Part shown: positions 25,203-33,430 of the stretch, piece by piece
How the letters are laid out: every line of letters starts with the position of its first letter
Numbering within the stretch: position 1 is the stretch's first letter
Source: Neopusillimonas maritima
GTDB taxonomy: Bacteria; Pseudomonadota; Gammaproteobacteria; Burkholderiales; Burkholderiaceae_B
NCBI RefSeq assembly: GCF_003576595.1
Contig: NZ_NQOU01000002.1
Location: 434,001 to 498,000, forward strand
Reading direction: 5' to 3'
DNA length: 64,000 bases
Notes under the pieces: generated by a model
Told to the model about the DNA's origin: nothing
What the model saw: the letters and a program-made list of their open reading frames with translations, nothing else
Databases searched by the model: none
Made by a program: the position numbers and the translations under genes

Positions 25203-25565
25203 ATGGAAAAGGAATTCTCGCCCACTGCCGTTCTGGCCAATTCGTTAATTACCGCCGGCAAGCAGCTGGGCTTAAGCCACGGTGAACTGGCCGCGGTGCT
25301 GGGCCTGCACCGCAGCGCCATCAGCCGCCTGAAACACCGCCCCAACATTAACCCCGACTCCAAACAAGGTGAACTGGCCCTCATGCTGATTCGCATCTAC
25401 CGGGCGCTACACGCCCTTACCGATGGCAACCCAAAGTGGATCCAGCACTTCATGCGCGAGCCCAACAGCCTTACCGGCGACGTTCCCGCGCGGCAAATAC
25501 AGGAAATTAGCGGCTTGATGCGGGTGATGTTTTGCGTTGAGTCACTTCAGTATCCGGCGGCTTAA
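25203..25565 (+). CDS. Xre/MbcA/ParS-family antitoxin
   Basis: A 120-residue protein with an N-terminal helix-turn-helix ('LGLSHGELAAVLGLHRSAI', residues about 22-40). Its C-terminal domain is of the DUF2384/MbcA type ('NPKWIQHFMREPNSLTGDVP' near 78-97). Such antitoxins normally pair with a RES-domain toxin that degrades NAD+. The expected toxin position downstream is taken by a DUF433 gene, and a RES-like protein follows that (26251). AGAGG lies four bases before the ATG. It probably represses this promoter. Confidence 0.82.
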   Translation: MEKEFSPTAVLANSLITAGKQLGLSHGELAAVLGLHRSAISRLKHRPNINPDSKQGELALMLIRIYRALHALTDGNPKWIQHFMREPNSLTGDVPARQIQEISGLMRVMFCVESLQYPAA

Positions 25566-25570
25566 TAGTA

Positions 25571-25598
25571 TAATCATTCCGAAATATCGGAATGATTA
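25571..25598 (+). promoter_or_regulatory. Perfect palindromic operator before DUF433 gene
   Basis: Two perfect 12-base arms, TAATCATTCCGA (25571-25582) and TCGGAATGATTA (25587-25598), are separated by AATA. A perfect -10 hexamer TATAAT at 25569-25574 overlaps the left arm. The layout suits autoregulation by the Xre or the DUF433 protein. It lies in the 42 bases between these two genes. Confidence 0.65.
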
Positions 25599-25607
25599 AA
25601 AAGGGTT

Positions 25608-26243
25608 ATGAACATGCACCGCTCCACCGTTTCTACCGCCGAAGCCGCGTTCCTCGCAGGATTATCCGAACGCAAAATCAACCAAGCCGTTGATGATCGC
25701 ATCTTGCCCGACAACCTTTATGAAAAACATGCCAGGAACCGACGCTTTACGCCCATGGCGGCGGCGTTTGCAAAATTCTATTTTGATACTGAAGACATTA
25801 TAGTGGCGAATACACGAAAAACCATTCTGAACACCTTATTGGACCGCATTCAAAAACTACACGAAGAAGACCGGAATGGAATTCTTATGTTACGCGCAAC
25901 AGGCCGCAAAAAAACCTGGCAGATCCACCCTAATGAATTTATTGAGATTGATTTCAATTCTTTCATCACCGACACAAAGTCACGATTTAAGCAGCTCGAA
26001 GAAATGGACAAAGTTATTGAAAGAAACCCAAGCATTATGCAAGGGGAAGCCGTATTCAAGGGTACACGCGTACCTGTTCACTTGGTTTTGGAGTACTTAA
26101 AAGCCGGAGAAAGCCTAAAAGCGCTACAGGAAGACTACCCTTTCCTGACCGAAAACAAAATCGAATTGGCGAAGCTATACAACGCGTTACACCCAAAACG
26201 GGGGCGCCCCAAATCTGTGAAGCTAGCCCACTCAGACTTTTAA
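25608..26243 (+). CDS. DUF433 antitoxin-like protein with N-terminal HTH
   Basis: A 211-residue protein. The N-terminal region resembles a MerR-like helix-turn-helix ('STAEAAFLAGLSERKINQAV', residues about 9-28). The C-terminus is a DUF433 domain ('IMQGEAVFKGTRVPVHLVLE', near 143-162, then 'LTENKIELAKLY'). DUF433 proteins are generally antitoxins for PIN-type (DUF5615) toxins, but no PIN gene follows. It sits between a Xre-type antitoxin and a RES-like protein. The start may be the ATG at 25608 or the one at 25614, which has better spacing to AAGGG. Confidence 0.75.
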   Translation: MNMHRSTVSTAEAAFLAGLSERKINQAVDDRILPDNLYEKHARNRRFTPMAAAFAKFYFDTEDIIVANTRKTILNTLLDRIQKLHEEDRNGILMLRATGRKKTWQIHPNEFIEIDFNSFITDTKSRFKQLEEMDKVIERNPSIMQGEAVFKGTRVPVHLVLEYLKAGESLKALQEDYPFLTENKIELAKLYNALHPKRGRPKSVKLAHSDF

Positions 26244-26249
26244 AAGTCT
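26234..26249 (+). other. 16-base palindrome over DUF433 stop
   Basis: AGACTTTTAAAAGTCT is a perfect palindrome. It spans the DUF433 stop codon and ends one base before the next start at 26251. No separate ribosome site precedes that start. The element could hold the start in a hairpin, allowing only coupled translation, or be a protein-binding site. Confidence 0.5.
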
Positions 26250-26250
26250 A

Positions 26251-26931
26251 ATGTCTAAACCGATTAGCCACACAGCTACCCCGCCCCTGAACATTCGCCC
26301 CCTGCACGGCACCCTGTACCGGTTCGCCACGCCTGCCTCGCACCAGGCCACGCTTAGCCTTACCGGCAACCTGCGTGCCGCCGCCGTACTGAACAAGCTG
26401 TTGGAAAGCGCCACCCCGCCCAAGCTGGTATCGGTGGCGCCACTGGTGCAACAGGCCCTGCTATGCCCCACCGGGCCGTGGGGCCACCCCATGCGCGGCA
26501 CCAACGACGCCGGGCTTATCGCGGGTTCGGCCCACCTGCACGGGGCAATAAACGCCTGCGCACAACGCCAGCAACAATTCTGGAACAGCATGCCCCCACA
26601 CCCCGGCCTGCCCTACTTACACAGCGCCCACAGCCTGTATTCCATGACATTCAACACCCCCAACGGCTTAAGCCTGCGAGCCATTGAACTGCCGGTGGAA
26701 CAAACCCACACCACCGCCCAAATCCTGCGCGCCTACAACGTAGCCGTATTTACCTACCCCGCAGCCGACCCGATGGACGCCCCCGACATGGGCGTGTTGC
26801 ACCCGAACGCGCTTGTGAACAGTGAAACGCGGCTTGCAGGAACGTGGGTGTGTGAGGTCAATGCAAACAGGGCTTACCTTTACCAGTGCCAAAAGAGTAT
26901 TCCTCTTGGCTTACTTACGCAGCAACGGTAA
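26251..26931 (+). CDS. RES-domain-like protein, probably degenerate toxin
   Basis: A 226-residue protein showing the order of RES toxin landmarks. 'LYRFATPAS' (R24) is near the start, 'AGSAHLHGAINACAQRQQQF' is near residues 91-110, and 'TYPAADP' (168-174) is followed by 'GVLHPNALVN' and 'GTWVCEV'. RES toxins hydrolyse NAD+ and are named for conserved Arg, Glu and Ser. In my alignment by eye the Glu position is N101 and the Ser position is A171, so activity is doubtful. It starts seven bases after DUF433 without its own ribosome site. Its end overlaps the convergent HigA-type gene by 17 bases. Confidence 0.5.
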   Translation: MSKPISHTATPPLNIRPLHGTLYRFATPASHQATLSLTGNLRAAAVLNKLLESATPPKLVSVAPLVQQALLCPTGPWGHPMRGTNDAGLIAGSAHLHGAINACAQRQQQFWNSMPPHPGLPYLHSAHSLYSMTFNTPNGLSLRAIELPVEQTHTTAQILRAYNVAVFTYPAADPMDAPDMGVLHPNALVNSETRLAGTWVCEVNANRAYLYQCQKSIPLGLLTQQR

Positions 26932-27238
26932 TGCCTGTCGCATTCGCATTGCTCGCAGGCTCTACATTGATCTCCACGTGCTGGCCAAGCGAAACAAGTG
27001 CTTGCATCAGTCGCTCCAAAGAGATGTTCTGAAGCTTATAGCGCCGCACTTGAGACACCTTCGGTTGGGTCATACCCGTAATCGATGCCACTTCAGCCTG
27101 CGTCAAGCTGCGTTGACTGACCAGTTCATTGAGTTTGAACGCAAGTGCCGCCTTGACTGACAGCTCTTCGGCATTGTCGAACCCCAGATCCAGCAACACA
27201 TTATCAGTACCTTGCGGATAATCTTTGCGCGTCATCAT
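26915..27238 (-). CDS. HigA-type HTH antitoxin
   Basis: A 107-residue antitoxin with an HTH_37/Xre fold: 'LTQAEVASITGMTQPKVSQV' at about residues 45-64. It overlaps the upstream toxin gene by four bases (ATGA), the toxin-first order typical of HigBA-like pairs. A second ATG follows the first directly. It should neutralise the toxin encoded at 27235 and repress the shared promoter. Confidence 0.85.
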   Translation of the reverse strand: MMTRKDYPQGTDNVLLDLGFDNAEELSVKAALAFKLNELVSQRSLTQAEVASITGMTQPKVSQVRRYKLQNISLERLMQALVSLGQHVEINVEPASNANATGITVAA

Positions 27239-27597
27239 TTTCTCCCGCTCAGCCCGTAACGGGAGAGCACTGCTTTCAGTCGTTTCTCAATCAACTCCAC
27301 ATCAGGTCGTGGGGTAGCGATACCGGATTTGGACTTCTTCTGGAATGCATGAAGCACATGCACCGCGTTGCCTAGCCGAACCGTATAAACCGCGCGAAAG
27401 GTGTCTCCCCGATAATCGTCCACCAATTCATGCACTCCAGTACCGAGCCCCTTCCAAGCCTTAGCCGAGTGAGGTTTGCCACCCAACTGAACCACAAACA
27501 ACGCCACGCCCATGTCTTTCTGTACATTGACAGGAAACTCCTTGAAGCTTTTTCTAGAAGACCCCTCCCAATACAACACCTTCCGTTTATCTGCCAT
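27235..27597 (-). CDS. HigB-type (Gp49-like) toxin
   Basis: A 120-residue RelE-superfamily toxin of the phage-derived Gp49/HigB-2 group: 'KSFKEFPVNVQKDMGVAL' near 15-32, 'AWKGLGTGVHELVDDYRGD' near 47-65, and 'YTVRLGNAVHVLHAFQKKS' near 71-89. It keeps the full C-terminal helix ('PDVELIEKRLKAV') that the fused copy at 22002 lacks. Members cleave mRNA in the ribosome. With the HigA-type gene it makes the only complete toxin-antitoxin pair of this island apart from hipBA. Confidence 0.85.
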   Translation of the reverse strand: MADKRKVLYWEGSSRKSFKEFPVNVQKDMGVALFVVQLGGKPHSAKAWKGLGTGVHELVDDYRGDTFRAVYTVRLGNAVHVLHAFQKKSKSGIATPRPDVELIEKRLKAVLSRYGLSGRK

Positions 27598-27600
27598 TAA

Positions 27601-27620
27601 TTATATCCGTTCGGGTATAA
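27601..27620 (-). promoter_or_regulatory. Imperfect inverted repeat, likely HigBA operator/promoter
   Basis: TTATATCC (27601-27608) and GGGTATAA (27613-27620) pair in seven of eight positions, just upstream of the toxin start at 27597. On the minus strand this region holds TATAAT-like -10 sequences, one only three bases before the ATG. Repressor binding here would block transcription. Confidence 0.4.
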
Positions 27621-27690
27621 AACGCAAGCCTCACTGACCTCGGCCTGAACCATTCCCTTCAAAATAGCAGTTAAAAATCGTTAAGTATCG

Positions 27691-28632
27691 CTATTTACGT
27701 ATAAGTACGAAATCCAGCAACCGGCCACACGCCTGGGCCACGCGTTCCACCGTAATGCTTTGAATATCACAAGTACCGTTATCGGGCGTCAGCTCCACCG
27801 CCCCGCTGCGGTGCCAGAACCATTGCGGTTCATGGTCATGAAAAAGTCCCACATACTTGCCCGCCACATTCTGCGCAATGTGCGACGGCCCGCAATCGTT
27901 CGCCACCATTAAACGGGCGTGCAGGCACAGGCGGGCAATGTCGGCCATGCTGCGGTTGCGCGCCACGTGAAAATCGGCCCGGCCCAAACCCGCAATGTAG
28001 TCCGCCTCTTGCGCTTCGCCCGGCCCGGTAATAAAGCAGAAAGACTGCAGGCCGAACTGTGCTTTCAGAGCATCGGCCAGGGCCACATACGACCCAATAT
28101 GCCAGCGCTTGTACGCACCCGCCCCGCCACCAGGTATGAACACCACCTGGGCAAGCGGCAAGGTTGGGTCGGCAGTTTCAGCCAACGCCGCCATGGCACC
28201 CCTTGCCACTGTTTCCGGGCAAAAGTCACTAAGTTGCCGCGCCAACTGCAAATTCGCCAGGCCCAGGTACTCATTGGGGTCTTTCTTCCAGCGGTGCGTC
28301 CATAAAAAGTCGCTTACCCGGCCATTACGAAACCCCGAGCGCACGCCAATACGGCGCAAAAACGTAAGCAACGCATATTGCTCGCTGGAGTAATGCAACA
28401 CGAACGAACGGCTGACCCCTTTCAGCGCCGCCAGCTTCTTGCGCGCACATTCAGCCTGAATATAGGAATCGACCCACGGCGTACTTTCGTAATGCGCCGC
28501 GATGGGGTCTGTCCCGACCACATGGAGCCTGTCGTTTGGAAAGAGTTGCCTTAACTGATACAGCAAAGGGTAGGTAACAAGATGGCCACCCAAAAACTGC
28601 ATGCTGCGAAGGAAAACAACGTTGGTGGCCAT
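27691..28632 (-). CDS. Glycosyltransferase family 9 (heptosyltransferase-like)
   Basis: A 313-residue GT9 protein. It begins 'VVFLRSMQFLGGHLVTYPLL', the N-terminal donor-domain pattern, and has 'VVFIPGGGAGAYKRWHI' near 162-178 and the 'LMVANDCGPSHIAQNVAGKYVGLF' region near 240-263 (in two halves: 'NDCGPSHIA' is the key motif). GT9 enzymes transfer heptose or related sugars to the LPS core in the cytoplasm. It lies in the core-type part of the polysaccharide region with its own transcription direction. Confidence 0.85.
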   Translation of the reverse strand: MATNVVFLRSMQFLGGHLVTYPLLYQLRQLFPNDRLHVVGTDPIAAHYESTPWVDSYIQAECARKKLAALKGVSRSFVLHYSSEQYALLTFLRRIGVRSGFRNGRVSDFLWTHRWKKDPNEYLGLANLQLARQLSDFCPETVARGAMAALAETADPTLPLAQVVFIPGGGAGAYKRWHIGSYVALADALKAQFGLQSFCFITGPGEAQEADYIAGLGRADFHVARNRSMADIARLCLHARLMVANDCGPSHIAQNVAGKYVGLFHDHEPQWFWHRSGAVELTPDNGTCDIQSITVERVAQACGRLLDFVLIRK

Positions 28633-28671
28633 AAAGAAGAAAAGTAAAGTTCGCGCCAGGCGATATTATAG

Positions 28672-29118
28672 TTATTCTTCCGAATCCGGCCAGAACTGCA
28701 TGTAGTTGCAACGCAACTGTGCCTGTTCGCCGTAGCGCAGGTCATACGCCAACAGTTGGCCTTCTACCGTTCTTAGCGCCCCCGTAACCACGGGCGTGGC
28801 ATCGGCCAGCTCCGCTGTACCTTCTTCCAAGCGCCCGCAAAAACCCACAACAGGCTTACTAACGGCCTCAACCCGCACGTTCGACACTACCTGATCGTTC
28901 GACAGCAACGGGTTCGTGCGCACTGCACTTTGAATGGCCTCCAACTCAACAGGCGTTGCATTACGTTTGGGGTTGGCCCGCACTTCACCCGCCGTGCCAT
29001 TGGGCAGAATGTCACCTTCAGCAATCGGCTGAGTGTATGACTCAATCGGCAAAATACAGCCACCCAAAGTCGCCATGAGCACTGCCACCACTACCATTCC
29101 AATTCGCTTAACAAGCAC
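28672..29118 (-). CDS. Putative lipoprotein of unknown function
   Basis: From a GTG at 29118 the protein is 148 residues. It starts 'VLVKRIGMVVVAVLMATLGGC', a lipoprotein signal with lipobox LGGC (Cys at residue 21). This is followed by a mature domain with conserved-looking 'NATPVELEAIQSAVR' and 'VVGFCGRLEEGTAEL'. The frame is open upstream to 29406, but that part overlaps the divergent GT25 gene. An ATG at 29097 is an alternative that would lose the basic N-terminus. I do not recognise a family. It may be an envelope-anchored protein. Confidence 0.6.
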   Translation of the reverse strand: MLVKRIGMVVVAVLMATLGGCILPIESYTQPIAEGDILPNGTAGEVRANPKRNATPVELEAIQSAVRTNPLLSNDQVVSNVRVEAVSKPVVGFCGRLEEGTAELADATPVVTGALRTVEGQLLAYDLRYGEQAQLRCNYMQFWPDSEE

Positions 29119-29170
29119 TTGCACCACCCATATGAAATAATCACCATAAAAACCGTAACCGCACACCGCT

Positions 29171-29944
29171 ATGCCCAACCTTATTCCGTGCTTTGTGATT
29201 AACCTTGAAAAAGATACACAGCGGCGCAGCGCAATGCAAACGCGCCTGGCCAAGCTGGGTATTACCCCCAATTTTTTCAAGGCCGTTGACGGGCGGTTGA
29301 TGAGCCCGGAAGCATTGGAAAGCCATGTTAACCGCATCCGCGCCCAACAGGAATACGGCAGCCTTAGCGCCGCCGAAATCGGTACCTCGTTAAGCCACAT
29401 TGGCATTTACCAGGAGATGGTAAGGAACCAGATGCCGTACGCTGTGGTTCTGGAAGACGACGTGTGTCTGGATGCAAACTTCGCCACCTACCTGAACACT
29501 CATGGCCCCGACAGCTTGGCCGCCCATTTCGCCCCCACTCAGGCCGCAATGGTGCAGCTTACCCATATAACGCGCGGCAAACGTTTCGGCGCCAGAACTC
29601 TAGGCCAAACCAAGAATAAAGCAGTGCAAGCCAGCGGCGGCGTGTGGCTGGCCAGTGGCTACTTCATTACCCTGGCCGCTGCCGAAAAACTGGCCGAACA
29701 CCTCTACCCGGTATGGACGGTAGCCGACCATTGGAACCGCTTTGAAGAAAAAGGGCTGGTGTCGTTATGGGCGCTGCAACGCAATGTTGTGTGGGAAGCT
29801 CAAGAAGCGCAGAACTCAAACCTCAGCCCCACCCGAAAACCGCGCGTGAAGCCCAAGAAAACCCTGAAAACACGGTTAAACCGACTCTTTTATGAATTGG
29901 TGAAGAAACCGTTTTTTACACAAAAACTGAAGCGGCGAACGTGA
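29171..29944 (+). CDS. Glycosyltransferase family 25 (LPS biosynthesis)
   Basis: A 257-residue GT25 enzyme: 'CFVINLEKDTQRRSAMQTRL' at 7-26, 'FFKAVDGR' near 35, 'EIGTSLSHIGIYQEMV' near 68-83, and the acidic motif 'AVVLEDDVCL' near 91-100. The family contains the LgtB/LpsA-type galactosyltransferases of LPS outer core. A basic C-terminus may associate with the membrane. It probably decorates the LPS core with a hexose, ahead of the O-antigen ligase encoded next on the same strand. Confidence 0.88.
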   Translation: MPNLIPCFVINLEKDTQRRSAMQTRLAKLGITPNFFKAVDGRLMSPEALESHVNRIRAQQEYGSLSAAEIGTSLSHIGIYQEMVRNQMPYAVVLEDDVCLDANFATYLNTHGPDSLAAHFAPTQAAMVQLTHITRGKRFGARTLGQTKNKAVQASGGVWLASGYFITLAAAEKLAEHLYPVWTVADHWNRFEEKGLVSLWALQRNVVWEAQEAQNSNLSPTRKPRVKPKKTLKTRLNRLFYELVKKPFFTQKLKRRT

Positions 29945-30010
29945 AACGGAGAAGGGCAAGAGGTAAGTCGTGGTGGGTTCAGACATATAATCACAACCGT
30001 CCAAATACAA

Positions 30011-30046
30011 GTTTATTTGAGCTTACCCATACCTAAGCTCATAAAC
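30011..30046 (+). other. Inverted repeat upstream of O-antigen ligase
   Basis: The arms GTTTATTTGAGCTTA (30011-30025) and TAAGCTCATAAAC (30034-30046) pair apart from two extra bases in the left arm, with an 8-base loop. It lies between the GT25 stop and the ligase start. It could form an mRNA hairpin or bind a regulator. Confidence 0.35.
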
Positions 30047-30101
30047 GACGCCAATCTAAGCTTTACTCATTCCACTCCAACCAGATGGTTTAGCCTGTCC
30101 C

Positions 30102-31364
30102 ATGCTCAGTTACCTGATTGTTGCTTTATATGTCCTCACGCCGGTTACCTTGCTAACCAGTCATAGTTTGCCCAGCGCGCTGTTCTATCTTACCGCCGTG
30201 CTTGCACTTGCTTTGCTGGTGAAACAACGATTTGTTGGCGGGCTGGAACAAACAATACGGTATTGGCCGTTAATTGCGGGCTACGGTGTTCTCTTTGCCG
30301 CGGTGGCTATTTCTTCCTTAGTCCACAGGCATTGGGCGGGCGCAAATAGCGAAGGTGCCCTACGTTTTTTCCTAGGCTTATGGGTGTTTATATTGGCGCT
30401 GCCACATATCGACAAGAACCTATTACGGCACACCTTATGGGGTATCTTTTTGGCCGGACTCATATCAGGGGGCATTATTCTTTGGCTGTCCTGGACAATT
30501 CGCATGCGCCCCGATACGCCTGCCCTGATTCTAACCACATATAGCTCTATTACCTTGCTGTGCGCAGCCATTACTATTTACGCCTTGAAGTACCCTCTTA
30601 CCAACAAGCCTGGCATTGAGCGCACACTAAAAATAGGCGTAGCTTGTGTGGCTTTTGCCGGCTTTGTGGTAGCCCAAACGCGCACCGGCCTTCTAGGCTT
30701 ACCCATTCTTCTTGTTGTTGGTGTTTTATTGTTTGTTAGCCTGAAGAAACCTTTAAAACTCGTAGGGGTAATTCTGATCCTCTTTGCCGTTGTTGGCGGT
30801 TTACTACTATCGAACGACGGCATTCGCTCAAGAGTGATTAAGGTCTATGATGAAGCCATCACCTGCCAAACAGAGAACGTGCGCACCTCAACCTGCGTTC
30901 GCCTGCAGCTTTGGCGCGCCGCAATCGACGCGGGAAAAAACAACCCCTGGGTAGGACTTGGGAACGGCAGCCATTTTGACGACTACGTTGAAAATGTAGC
31001 GGTACCAAAAGGGTTGGCGGCACCGTTTGTCGTTGATATCCATTTCGGCGAACCTCATAACGACGTATTAATGATGTTTGCCGCTTTCGGCGTTCCAGGC
31101 GCCTTAGGACTACTACTGATCTACATTGTGCCAGCCATCTATTTCGCGATGCGATTAACACCGCAGCACGCTTCACAAATTCGTGCTGCGGCAGCAATGG
31201 GCTTGGCGCTGTGCCTGGGGTTTGCTTTCTTCGGGCTTTCAGAAACCATGTTCAGGCGAATGAACACAATGGGATTCTATGCAATGTTTGTGGCCTTATT
31301 TATCGTCTTGTCAGACAGGCATAACACTAGTGATAACACCCAAAGCCTCCACGCGCCGAAATGA
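30102..31364 (+). CDS. O-antigen ligase/polymerase (WaaL-like)
   Basis: A 420-residue inner-membrane protein with about 10-12 hydrophobic segments and a Wzy_C-type periplasmic loop ('NNPWVGLGNGSHFDDY' near 283-298, 'GEPHNDVLMMFAAFGVPG' near 319-336). The 'NPWxGxG' and the 'HNxxL' motif are typical of WaaL/Wzy enzymes. Proximity to core glycosyltransferases favours a ligase that joins undecaprenyl-linked glycan to lipid A-core. A polymerase role cannot be excluded. The second Wzy_C-like protein at 33431 would then be the polymerase. Confidence 0.8.
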   Translation: MLSYLIVALYVLTPVTLLTSHSLPSALFYLTAVLALALLVKQRFVGGLEQTIRYWPLIAGYGVLFAAVAISSLVHRHWAGANSEGALRFFLGLWVFILALPHIDKNLLRHTLWGIFLAGLISGGIILWLSWTIRMRPDTPALILTTYSSITLLCAAITIYALKYPLTNKPGIERTLKIGVACVAFAGFVVAQTRTGLLGLPILLVVGVLLFVSLKKPLKLVGVILILFAVVGGLLLSNDGIRSRVIKVYDEAITCQTENVRTSTCVRLQLWRAAIDAGKNNPWVGLGNGSHFDDYVENVAVPKGLAAPFVVDIHFGEPHNDVLMMFAAFGVPGALGLLLIYIVPAIYFAMRLTPQHASQIRAAAAMGLALCLGFAFFGLSETMFRRMNTMGFYAMFVALFIVLSDRHNTSDNTQSLHAPK

Positions 31365-31422
31365 AGATAGGGCTATTCAGAAGCTGACAACAATAGAAAT
31401 TGAAATGGCGCACTTAACAGCC

Positions 31423-31449
31423 TTGACAACGACACAGCTAACCTATAAT
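31423..31449 (+). promoter_or_regulatory. Consensus sigma-70 hexamers before dehydratase gene
   Basis: TTGACA at 31423-31428 and TATAAT at 31444-31449 are both perfect consensus hexamers, separated by a shorter than usual 15 bases. They lie 50 bases upstream of the 31499 start and probably drive the dehydratase-Wzy-Wzx unit. Confidence 0.55.
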
Positions 31450-31498
31450 TGACAACAGTCGCCATGAGCCGTTCTCCTTTATTCGTCGGAATTACTCA

Positions 31499-33391
31499 AT
31501 GATGCATATGCGTCTTCTTCTGGTTTTCTTATTCGATTTAGGCAGTGTTGTTGTTGCCTGGGTCGGCGCCTTCTTGTTCCGGTTTAACTTCGACTGGCCT
31601 TTTTATTACGAAAGCACCATTGCACTGGGCCTTATACCGCTTGTTATCACTCAAATTATTGCATCGCGATGGGCAGGGCTTTATCGTGGCATGTGGACGT
31701 TCGCAAGCATTCCCGATTTACGACGTGTATTAAAAGCTGTGTTGGCATCGGCGCTTGTGCTGCTAATGCTAGCCGCACTTGCTCGTAGTTATTTACCCAT
31801 ACCGCGCTCCATCGTTATTCTGTACCCGATTCTGCTCTTACTCATTATGGGCGGTGGCCGTATTAGTTGGCGCATGCTCAAAGAGCACTACCTCTATCGC
31901 AACGAAAAGGGGCAAGGCAAGCCCATTATTGTTATTGGCGCGGGCACCGCCGGTGCAATGCTGGTTCGAGAACTTGAACGCAGCCCAGAATGGAATGTTG
32001 TTGCCCTAGTGGACGATGATCGAAGCAAATGGGGTCTTGAGCTTTCCGGGAGACGTGTAGAGGGTGGTATCGACTCTTTGGCAGACGTGCTTGCTCGATG
32101 GCAAGCACAACACGTTATTTTGGCAATGCCGTCAGCCCCTCCCCCCGTTCTTCAACGAGCCACCACCAACGCTACTCAGGCGGGCGCTAATGTATTCACG
32201 GTGCCAGGGTTATCTGAATTAATGAGCGGGCGCGTTTCCATCAACAGCATCAGGCCAGTCCGAATTCAAGACTTATTGGGCAGGGAAACCGTAAAAATTG
32301 AAGACGACCACGTCGCCACACTACTGGCGGGAAAACGTTTGCTCGTCACAGGCGCTGGCGGCTCTATCGGCAGTGAGCTCTGTCGACAATTAGCCAGGTT
32401 CAACCCGGCAGTAGTCGTGCTGGTAGAGTCAAACGAATATGCGCTTTACCGCATCGAGCAGTGGTTCAAAACCTACTATCCGAATACACACACGGTACCG
32501 TTGGCTGGCGACGTAAAAGATCGCACACGCATGGAAAATATTTTCCATAACTGGAATCCACATATCATTTATCACGCCGCTGCATATAAACACGTGCCGC
32601 TTATGGAGGTCGACAACGCATGGGAGGCTGTGCGCAACAATGCTCTTGGCACATTAGTCGTGGCCCAGTGCGCCCAAGCATCGAATGCCGAACGCTTTAT
32701 TCTTATCTCAACAGACAAAGCAGTAAACCCGACAAATGTCATGGGTGCCACTAAACGCGTCGCCGAAATAGTGTGTGAGTCACTATATAAACAAAACCCA
32801 AAAACACTTTTCCAGGTCGTTCGGTTTGGCAATGTTCTGGGGAGCACTGGCAGCGTTATTCCGAAATTTCAAAAACAAATTGAACGTGGCGGGCCGGTCA
32901 CCGTAACCCACCCCGACATCACTCGCTATTTCATGTCTATTCCCGAAGCTGCCCAGTTAGTACTGCAAGCATCAGCCATGGGTAAAGGCGGGGAAGTCTT
33001 TGTGCTCGATATGGGTGAGCCTGTAAAGATAGTCGACCTTGCCCGCAATATGATTCGGCTGTCTGGCTTTACGGAAGAAGAAATTCCTATTACGTTCACA
33101 GGGCTGAGACCTGGGGAAAAGCTTTATGAAGAATTACTGGCTGATACTGAAGCCACATTGGAAACACCGCATGAAAAACTTCGAATAATGCAAAGCCGCC
33201 AACCAGGTCATGTCACATTTCAAAACATTCAAGAATGGATTTCAGACTCTGCTTACAAAAATGATCAAGAAGTACGCACACAACTCAAAGCTTGGGTCCC
33301 AGAATACCAACCCACGTGGCAGAGCACAGGCCACAATGTCGAGCCTCCTTGCACTGAACTGCTCACAAGTATGAACCAGAAGGAAATGTGA
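31499..33391 (+). CDS. Membrane NDP-sugar 4,6-dehydratase (WbpM/PglF/CapD)
   Basis: A 630-residue protein with four N-terminal membrane helices (residues about 5-110). A first Rossmann-like domain follows ('VIGAGTAGAMLVREL' near 145), then the catalytic SDR domain ('VTGAGGSIGSELCRQL' near 282). The 'STDKAVNPTNVMGATKR' motif holds T405-D406-K407 and the catalytic M415-x3-K419. Met in place of Tyr is the mark of the WbpM/PglF group. It converts UDP-GlcNAc to the 4-keto-6-deoxy sugar used for bacillosamine or FucNAc/QuiNAc derivatives. The matching aminotransferase (35947) and acetyltransferase (37149) are nearby. Confidence 0.92.
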   Translation: MMHMRLLLVFLFDLGSVVVAWVGAFLFRFNFDWPFYYESTIALGLIPLVITQIIASRWAGLYRGMWTFASIPDLRRVLKAVLASALVLLMLAALARSYLPIPRSIVILYPILLLLIMGGGRISWRMLKEHYLYRNEKGQGKPIIVIGAGTAGAMLVRELERSPEWNVVALVDDDRSKWGLELSGRRVEGGIDSLADVLARWQAQHVILAMPSAPPPVLQRATTNATQAGANVFTVPGLSELMSGRVSINSIRPVRIQDLLGRETVKIEDDHVATLLAGKRLLVTGAGGSIGSELCRQLARFNPAVVVLVESNEYALYRIEQWFKTYYPNTHTVPLAGDVKDRTRMENIFHNWNPHIIYHAAAYKHVPLMEVDNAWEAVRNNALGTLVVAQCAQASNAERFILISTDKAVNPTNVMGATKRVAEIVCESLYKQNPKTLFQVVRFGNVLGSTGSVIPKFQKQIERGGPVTVTHPDITRYFMSIPEAAQLVLQASAMGKGGEVFVLDMGEPVKIVDLARNMIRLSGFTEEEIPITFTGLRPGEKLYEELLADTEATLETPHEKLRIMQSRQPGHVTFQNIQEWISDSAYKNDQEVRTQLKAWVPEYQPTWQSTGHNVEPPCTELLTSMNQKEM

Positions 33392-33430
33392 TGAGCCAGC
33401 GGGCCTTCGCCACCACATAACCACACTGAA

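Noticed and set aside
21054-27620. Search for insertion sequence or integrase genes explaining the toxin-antitoxin island
   Set aside because: No transposase or integrase motif and no terminal inverted repeats were found.
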